Below are positions 58,004-64,000 of a stretch of DNA of 64,000 bases, piece by piece (position 1 is the stretch's first letter; every line of letters starts with the position of its first letter). The stretch lies in NCBI GenBank assembly GCA_947643615.1, contig CANRWO010000005.1:49636-113635 (forward strand). The letters run 5' to 3'. Both the position numbers and the translations under genes were made by a program. The DNA comes from an uncultured Lachnospiraceae bacterium (GTDB lineage: Bacteria > Bacillota > Clostridia > Lachnospirales > Lachnospiraceae). The notes under the pieces were generated by a model. That model was not told where the DNA came from. It searched no databases and saw only the letters and a program-made list of their open reading frames with translations.

Positions 58004-59116
58004 ATGTATTTAATGTTAAAAGATACCAAGGTACTATATTTTGACTTTGAGGACTTTGTGGTAGAAGTAATAGAAAAAGACCTGCTTCCCTTCTGCCTGC
58101 GGTCCGACATCAGGAGTTCGGCGGCCTTAAAAGATATCCTGCATAATGTGCAGGCAGTAAAAAACTATCTAAGCAGCCGTGTGCTGTCCCTGTCCAGGGA
58201 TAATGCAAAGCAAATCTACGCGGCGTTTCAAATCCCGCAAATAGATTCCATTGATAACAGGGTAAATATCTGTGCAAAATGTAAAGGGGTATCCATCCAG
58301 GACAGCTATTGGGTCAGGGAGGATTCTGAAAATACTTGCTGGGACAATGTAAACATCAGAAAAAATAAGCTGCGCGACATCCTCAACGTTTCGTTAAGCG
58401 GTTTCAGTCCCACCATTACCACCAGCTGCATCTGCCCGGAGTTGACCACAAAGGGACTGTTCCGGAAAGGCTGGATCCACTTGGGCAACGATCTCTACAT
58501 ATTAAAATCGGACAGGACCAATGATTTCGTCAATACGAAAATGGAAATCCTGGCCTCGGAAATACTGAATTGTTTTGAGAATATCATTGAGTGCGTAGAC
58601 TACGTAGGCGATATCAAAAAAACCATGGATGGGACGGAATTCATTTCCATCTGCAAAAACTTTGTAGATGAAAACTACTCTTTTGTTGAAGCCTGGGAAG
58701 TCATGGAATATATGCGCCGATGCCACATGGATTTCAAATCCTACTGCCTCCAGCTATGGGGAAACCAATTCGCCTGCATCCCCCTGCTGGATTACATTAT
58801 TATCAATACGGACAGACACACGCAAAATTACGGCTTCTTTATGGATAACACCACAGGGAAATTAGTGAAAATGGCTCCCCTTTTCGATTATAACTGCGCC
58901 CTCGTGGCAGACTATTTCCAGCGCGACGCCAGGGACACCCTGAGCCAGATGTTCAACACCTCCGAAACGCTGCGGGAATTAGCCCATGAATTTGAACCAA
59001 ATACGGCGATCCGCTTCCGGGAGGACAAATTCCTCAAACTACGAAACGCCAACAAAGAATACGAATATATATTTGACAGAGTCTATGCCAGAATACAGGA
59101 GTTACACCTTATATAA
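58004..59116 (+). CDS. HipA-like kinase-domain protein without an adjacent HipB
   Basis: IPLLDYIIINTDRHTQNYGFFMDNTTGKLVKMAPLFDYNCAL: HipA-type catalytic DRHxxNxG and D-containing metal-binding loop. Confidence 0.78.
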   Translation: MYLMLKDTKVLYFDFEDFVVEVIEKDLLPFCLRSDIRSSAALKDILHNVQAVKNYLSSRVLSLSRDNAKQIYAAFQIPQIDSIDNRVNICAKCKGVSIQDSYWVREDSENTCWDNVNIRKNKLRDILNVSLSGFSPTITTSCICPELTTKGLFRKGWIHLGNDLYILKSDRTNDFVNTKMEILASEILNCFENIIECVDYVGDIKKTMDGTEFISICKNFVDENYSFVEAWEVMEYMRRCHMDFKSYCLQLWGNQFACIPLLDYIIINTDRHTQNYGFFMDNTTGKLVKMAPLFDYNCALVADYFQRDARDTLSQMFNTSETLRELAHEFEPNTAIRFREDKFLKLRNANKEYEYIFDRVYARIQELHLI

Positions 59117-59274
59117 TATATCCTGTCACAGCGCAGTCACCCACTCTGCAAAATGACGGGGACCGTTTTCTCCCCCGTATCCCATGGAAACACTTGTACA
59201 ATGATTCCCAAGTCCCTGTGAGCAGGCACTGCCTGCTGTACTTGAAATCCATAAAATTGACAGGCAAACGCCCT

Positions 59275-60486
59275 TTAGAAAAGTTCAGGATTCATAAAAG
59301 GAGCCACAAGGCAGACTGTCTCTCCATTTTCATCCAATCCCCAATACCCGCTGTACATTCCGTCTCCCATGCCGCTTGTAAAGAAAACAATCCTCTGCCC
59401 GGTCTCCGGCAGCCGCCACTCAATGAAATTGCCGTCCGGAGTCTGAACCTCCGGGTTCGCTTCGTAGCTTTTCCGGAATAGAGGCGCAAAATAATCCAAA
59501 TATTTATTTTTCCCCGGGTTTTCCTTCTGCCAGTTTTCCAGGAAATTCCGGTAATCGCTTGATGTCCGGGAATCCGCAAAACTGGCAAGTCCTGCATCCA
59601 CCCCGAAAAAGGTCCAGACTCCCGGCTTTCCCAAGTCTTCTATTTTCTTTCCTTTGGGCATGGCAAGTTCATAGCGGACAGGCGGCCTGTCACAGACCAT
59701 AAGCCTTGCGGCAGCGATACGCAGGCCAGCAATACGGGAACGGAACACTGACAGCTCCACAGGATAGCTTCCCGGGGGGATCCTCCGATCCAGAACCGTC
59801 TCATATTTGCTGCCCAGATATGCCATAGGATCTGCGAGAACCACTTCCCCTGTAGGGAAATCCGTTGTCCCTGCAGAAATAACTTCCGTCTCACCGCTTC
59901 CGGTGAAAAGCATCTGAAAAAATTCCAGAGGATATGTTTCCTGATTCAGGAATTTCAGGTTCTTCTCAAACGCAATCTGCGCCGGATGCTTGACCGGCTC
60001 CCTGATCTCCTTCCCGGTTCTTGTGTCAACAAAATATTTCCCCCTTTTATCGGAACAAAACTCCAGGTCACTGCCCATGGGCATATAGAAAATGTTCACA
60101 ACAGTGGGTTCGATATTTGCCAATGTATTGAAATCAACGACAGCCATATTATTCGCATCATTTACATATTCCTGGGAATCCGTATCCCCGAAAGCCACCC
60201 AGCCATTACCAGGACTGCCCTCCTGCCGGAACATCCATTTCAGCTTTGATGCGCCGCTTAAAATAGACTTGGTAACGATGGTGCCACCTGCTCCCCTGAT
60301 ATATTCTTTCCTCTCAAGCTGCTTTTCCACCGGCTGGCTCCCTCTTTCCCGGCTCTCCTCCGTCCGGCCTCCTGCTGCCGGACTGCCCGTCTCCCAGCGA
60401 TCCTGCCCCGGCTGTGCTGCCTCCCGGCCCTGCGCAGCATTCTCATCCTCCGGTTTCTGCAATTTCTTTTTTCCGAATAATCCCAT
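59275..60486 (-). CDS. DUF2185 (Imm33-like) - DUF4241 fusion protein
   Basis: NGWVAFGDTDSQEYVNDANNMAVVDFNTLANIEP (DUF2185-like); FPTGEVVLADPMAYLGSKYETVLDRRIPPGSYPVELSV...RIAAARLMV (DUF4241-like). Confidence 0.7.
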   Translation of the reverse strand: MGLFGKKKLQKPEDENAAQGREAAQPGQDRWETGSPAAGGRTEESRERGSQPVEKQLERKEYIRGAGGTIVTKSILSGASKLKWMFRQEGSPGNGWVAFGDTDSQEYVNDANNMAVVDFNTLANIEPTVVNIFYMPMGSDLEFCSDKRGKYFVDTRTGKEIREPVKHPAQIAFEKNLKFLNQETYPLEFFQMLFTGSGETEVISAGTTDFPTGEVVLADPMAYLGSKYETVLDRRIPPGSYPVELSVFRSRIAGLRIAAARLMVCDRPPVRYELAMPKGKKIEDLGKPGVWTFFGVDAGLASFADSRTSSDYRNFLENWQKENPGKNKYLDYFAPLFRKSYEANPEVQTPDGNFIEWRLPETGQRIVFFTSGMGDGMYSGYWGLDENGETVCLVAPFMNPELF

Positions 60487-60622
60487 AAAACACCTCATTT
60501 CTACGCCGCCCAAGAGGGGGTGCATACACCCCCTCCATGCATAGGCAGCTTTTGGGCAAGCTCATAGGTTCAGCCCACATAAAATCAGAAGCCGGCACCA
60601 CGGCTGCTTTGCTTTCCTTCCC

Positions 60623-61423
60623 TTACGGCCTCTGCCCCATTCCGCCTTCCAATGTCAGTGTCTCGCCGGACATATACTTGAAATCAGGGGATGCCAGCTG
60701 TACGCACACCCTGCCGATCTCCAGCTCGGAGTCACCGTAATGGCCCATGGGCGGCATCTTCACATTCTGTTTAAACGCTTCGGGGTAAGCCTCCTCAAAC
60801 TGCTCCAGCTGTGCTGTCCAGGCCAGAGGACAAACGATATTTACATTGATCCCGTCAGGCCCCCACTCGGTAGCCGCCACGCGGGTGAGGCCCCGGATAC
60901 CCTCTTTTGCCGCCGCATAAGCGCACTGCCCGAAATTACCAAACAATCCTGCGCCGGAAGCAAAATTGATCACGGAACCCTTGCTTTCCTTCAAATAGGG
61001 ATAACAAGCCTTCATATAGCAGAAGGCTGCATACAGGCCGGAATACATTGCCAGGTCGAACTGCTCCATGGTGTGGTCTGCCAAGGTAACTCCGGAAGCG
61101 GATGCCTGGGCATTGTTGATCAGCACCTGGATCCCGCCGAACTCCTCCACCGTCCGCTTTACCACGCTCTCCGCTACGGCAATGTTATCCGCACCGGCAT
61201 TGATGTCCGCTTGCAGGGTAAGAACCTTTATTCCGTACTTCGCCTCCAGCTCTTCCTTTGCATCCGTCAGCTTCTTTACATTGCGCCCGGTAATAACCAG
61301 GTTGGCGCCCTCCTTTGCATAGGCAGTGGCAATCCCGTAACCGATGGAACCGCAGCGTCCGTCCTTTAATACAGCCCGGCCTGCCCCTGTGATAATTGCT
61401 GTCTTTCCTGTCAAAAATCCCAT
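60623..61423 (-). CDS. Short-chain dehydrogenase/reductase
   Basis: MGFLTGKTAIITGAGRAVLKDGRCGSIGYGIATAYAKEGANLVITGRN, INNAQASASG, YAAAKEGIRGLTRVAATEWG. Confidence 0.94.
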   Translation of the reverse strand: MGFLTGKTAIITGAGRAVLKDGRCGSIGYGIATAYAKEGANLVITGRNVKKLTDAKEELEAKYGIKVLTLQADINAGADNIAVAESVVKRTVEEFGGIQVLINNAQASASGVTLADHTMEQFDLAMYSGLYAAFCYMKACYPYLKESKGSVINFASGAGLFGNFGQCAYAAAKEGIRGLTRVAATEWGPDGINVNIVCPLAWTAQLEQFEEAYPEAFKQNVKMPPMGHYGDSELEIGRVCVQLASPDFKYMSGETLTLEGGMGQRP

Positions 61424-61571
61424 AAATGCCTCCATTCTTACTTATATAAGTATCATTTTGTCCTACAGTTACTAACATTATAAAAATAAAACCGCCAAAA
61501 TACAAGGGAAAATCCTGCCCTGAATGGCAAACCTGCCAAAATCCTTACCAACTGGCCCACTTCCCTCTAAA

Positions 61572-62459
61572 CTATTCTTCCCTTGTTCCTCCCCAGAAAA
61601 ATAGCGCAATTGTGCCAGGCCCCGTGTGGCTTCCTATGGTGGCCCCGATGGGGAAAATCTTCACCCTTCCGTTTAACTTTGTAAATTTTTCTTCCACCAG
61701 GGCCGCCACTGCCCTGGCGTCCTCCATACATTCGGAATGGCTTATATAACACTTTCCGGAATAGTCCAACCCGCCCTGCGCATTTGACTCCATTTTCTCC
61801 ACGATCCGGCTGATGACCTTCCTTTTGGTGCGAATCTTTTCCCTGGGAATAAGCCTGCCCTCATTGTCCATATTCAGCAGCGGGCAGATACTCATGACCG
61901 ATCCGATGAATCCAGCCGTCTTGGAAATCCTGCCTCCCTTTATGTAGAAGGTCAGGTCAGTGGAGAAAAACCAATGGTGCAGGTTAAGCTTATTTTCCTC
62001 AACCCAGCGATACAGCTCGTCAATGGCCGTTCCCGAATCCCGCTTATCCGCCAACGTGTCCATGATCAGTCCATATCCGCTGGATGCACCGAGGGAATCC
62101 ACAATATAGATTTTCCTTTCCGGATAGCGTTCCGACAATTCGTCTCTTGCGACACATGCCGAATTGTATGTGCCGGAGATACCGGATGACAGCGTCACAT
62201 GCAGGATATCCTTTCCCTCTTTTAAATTTTTTTCAAATAGGGCCTCATACTCCCCCACGCCGATCTGTGAGGTTTTCGCATCTTCCCCCGCAGTCATTCT
62301 GCGGTAAAGCTCTTCCGGCGGAAGGGATTCCCCGAAATCGTCAAGATATTCTTTCCCTCCCAGGGTACAATGAAAACAGACAAACTGAATGTCCCTGTCC
62401 GCAAAATGTTCTTTGGACAAATCCGCTGTCGAACAACAGCTTAATACATACTCTGCCAT
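61572..62459 (-). CDS. DegV family protein
   Basis: MAEYVLSCCSTADLSKEHFADRDIQFVCFHCTLGGKEYLDDFG, MTAGEDAKTSQIGVGEYEALFE, ILHVTLSSGISGTYNSA. Confidence 0.95.
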   Translation of the reverse strand: MAEYVLSCCSTADLSKEHFADRDIQFVCFHCTLGGKEYLDDFGESLPPEELYRRMTAGEDAKTSQIGVGEYEALFEKNLKEGKDILHVTLSSGISGTYNSACVARDELSERYPERKIYIVDSLGASSGYGLIMDTLADKRDSGTAIDELYRWVEENKLNLHHWFFSTDLTFYIKGGRISKTAGFIGSVMSICPLLNMDNEGRLIPREKIRTKRKVISRIVEKMESNAQGGLDYSGKCYISHSECMEDARAVAALVEEKFTKLNGRVKIFPIGATIGSHTGPGTIALFFWGGTREE

Positions 62460-62671
62460 ACCGTGTCCTTTCTTTTCTATTGGCGCCCCGCCCCTTTTCA
62501 AACAGGCTTGCCAAATCATTTTATAGCTCCTGGATATATCATAATCCCATGCGCTTTGGCGCATATGGACTCAGAAATCAGATTATGGATATATTATACC
62601 ATATCCCCACCATATTTCACCCAAAATATTTTAAGGAGAAGCTAAGCTGAAAATGCTTTACATGCAGCTGA

Positions 62672-62812
62672 ATGTGTGTTAAAAGTATAGAAGACGGTTC
62701 AAGTATAAAGCTTGCAGATTACTGTTGGGGCGTGGATTATTTGTATTTGCTGAAACGGCTTTTTTCAACAGCGTATAAAGTGATTTCGGTAGATGTTTCA
62801 AAAGAACTGTAA
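62672..62812 (+). CDS. Possible 46-aa small ORF or C-terminal gene remnant
   Basis: MCVKSIEDGSSIKLADYCWGVDYLYLLKRLFSTAYKVISVDVSKEL*; directly upstream of the SDR gene. Confidence 0.35.
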   Translation: MCVKSIEDGSSIKLADYCWGVDYLYLLKRLFSTAYKVISVDVSKEL

Positions 62813-62830
62813 TGAAAGGATAATAAAATC

Positions 62831-63601
62831 ATGAAAAAAATAGTGATTTTAACCGGAGCCACAGGTGGACTTGGAAGAGAATTTTTGAAGCAGATATTGA
62901 AAGAAGAAGTTGACGAGGTATGGTCAATTGCCAGAAACAGTCAAAAACTATTAGAGCTTCAAAAAGAATACGGCCACAAGGTAATTCCCGTTTCGGCTGA
63001 TTTGTCTGACATAAAAGGAATCCAACAGATAAAGGAGCTGCTCCAAGAGAAGAAGCCTCTGGTGGCCTATTTGATCAATAATGCAGGTTCAGCCAAAATG
63101 GGAAAATACAGTGATTTCTCTATAGAAGAAATTGACAGGACGGTCAATTTGAATTGTAAGGCTCCCGTCATGCTTACCCAGCTTTGCATTCCATACATGG
63201 GAAAAGGAAGCAAAATACTAAATATTTCATCTGCTTCCGCTTTTCAACCCAATCCTTATATCAATTTGTATGCTGCATCCAAAGCTTTTGGGAAAAATTA
63301 TTCCAGGGCGCTTAACGTAGAATTAGAAGGAACCGGTATTACAAGTATGGCAGTTTGTCCGGGATGGGTAGATACGGAACTTTTACCGAAAGAGATAAAC
63401 GGAAAGAAAGTACGGTATCCGGGATTGGTCACTGCCGAAAGAGTCGTCCGGCAGGCCATCAGAGACGCGAAAAAAGGAAAAGATATGTCCGTTTGCTCTT
63501 TGTATGTAAAGTGCCAGCATTTAAATGTAAAATTATTGCCCCAACGCTTGGTTATGAAAATATGGATGGCAGGAATCGGCAAATATTTAGGGGATAATTG
63601 A
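62831..63601 (+). CDS. Short-chain dehydrogenase/reductase
   Basis: MKKIVILTGATGGLGREFLKQIL, LINNAGSAKMGKYSDFS, YAASKAFGKNYSRALNVEL. Confidence 0.93.
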   Translation: MKKIVILTGATGGLGREFLKQILKEEVDEVWSIARNSQKLLELQKEYGHKVIPVSADLSDIKGIQQIKELLQEKKPLVAYLINNAGSAKMGKYSDFSIEEIDRTVNLNCKAPVMLTQLCIPYMGKGSKILNISSASAFQPNPYINLYAASKAFGKNYSRALNVELEGTGITSMAVCPGWVDTELLPKEINGKKVRYPGLVTAERVVRQAIRDAKKGKDMSVCSLYVKCQHLNVKLLPQRLVMKIWMAGIGKYLGDN

Positions 63602-63618
63602 TGAAAGCCCTTTTTCAA

Positions 63619-64000
63619 TCAATCCTTCATTACTGCAAAATATTTTGCATCCACTTTTTTAGTCAGCCACACGCCATTCTCAGATAGATAAAACTTATGG
63701 CCGCTATTATACATATCTCTGCTGTATACCTTCAATATCACTGGCTCTCCATGGCGTTTTCCAACTTTTAAAGCCGTTTCAACATCTTTTGATAAATGCA
63801 CATACAAGCGGCTCATTGGTTTCAAACCCTCTGCCTCAATGCTTTTCAAAAATCTGGTAGCCGTTCCGTGATATAGAAATTCTGGGGGATCCTGTTCTTT
63901 TAATTCCACATCAACAGGAATGCTATGTCCTTGGTTTGCTCTTATCGTAAGCGTCAAATCGCTCGCCCTCAGTTAAAATGAAGCGTCGCTTAGTTGCGAC
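63619..64000 (-). pseudogene. KptA/Tpt1-like RNA 2'-phosphotransferase, apparently frameshifted; N-terminus beyond window
   Basis: IRANQGHSIPVDVELKEQDPPEFLYHGTATRFLKSIEAEGL...VYSRDMYNSGHKFYLSENGVWLTKKV; upstream KRRFILTEGERF lies in a different frame. Confidence 0.65.

Overview
The window looks like one contiguous piece of a Gram-positive anaerobic Clostridia/Lachnospiraceae-type chromosome, judged from protein style only. Most genes are on the minus strand. From left to right it contains: (1) a MoxR ATPase / DUF58 / VWA / ABC-2 exporter operon (1-9.6 kb); (2) rpmF (59 aa, below the ORF-track cutoff) and a DUF177 gene; (3) a 42-bp-repeat coiled-coil gene; (4) an amidohydrolase; (5) a probable co-directional unit of an [FeFe]-hydrogenase-like/MCP chimera, a DUF4157 mini-protein, an acyl-CoA ligase and iorA-iorB; (6) a PPi-type phosphofructokinase with a likely TTG start; (7) a C39-like peptidase; (8) two paralogous ECF sigma / RsiV-like (DUF3298) modules flanking ackA-pta-tmcAL; (9) housekeeping genes (UPF0210/ACT pair, WalJ-like MBL protein, FtsA-like protein, coaE, polA, O-acetylhomoserine sulfhydrylase, aldolase); (10) a roughly 12-kb surface-polysaccharide locus with two long poly-G tracts, one of which splits an acyltransferase; (11) a right-hand accessory tail (DUF4190, HipA-like kinase, DUF2185-DUF4241 fusion, SDRs, DegV, an apparently frameshifted KptA). 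Several intergenic inverted-repeat elements were also found by eye. The strongest leads are the hydrogenase-like/chemoreceptor chimera with its neighbours, the poly-G contingency-like tracts, and the intergenic inverted-repeat families. No rRNA, tRNA or CRISPR array was recognised.
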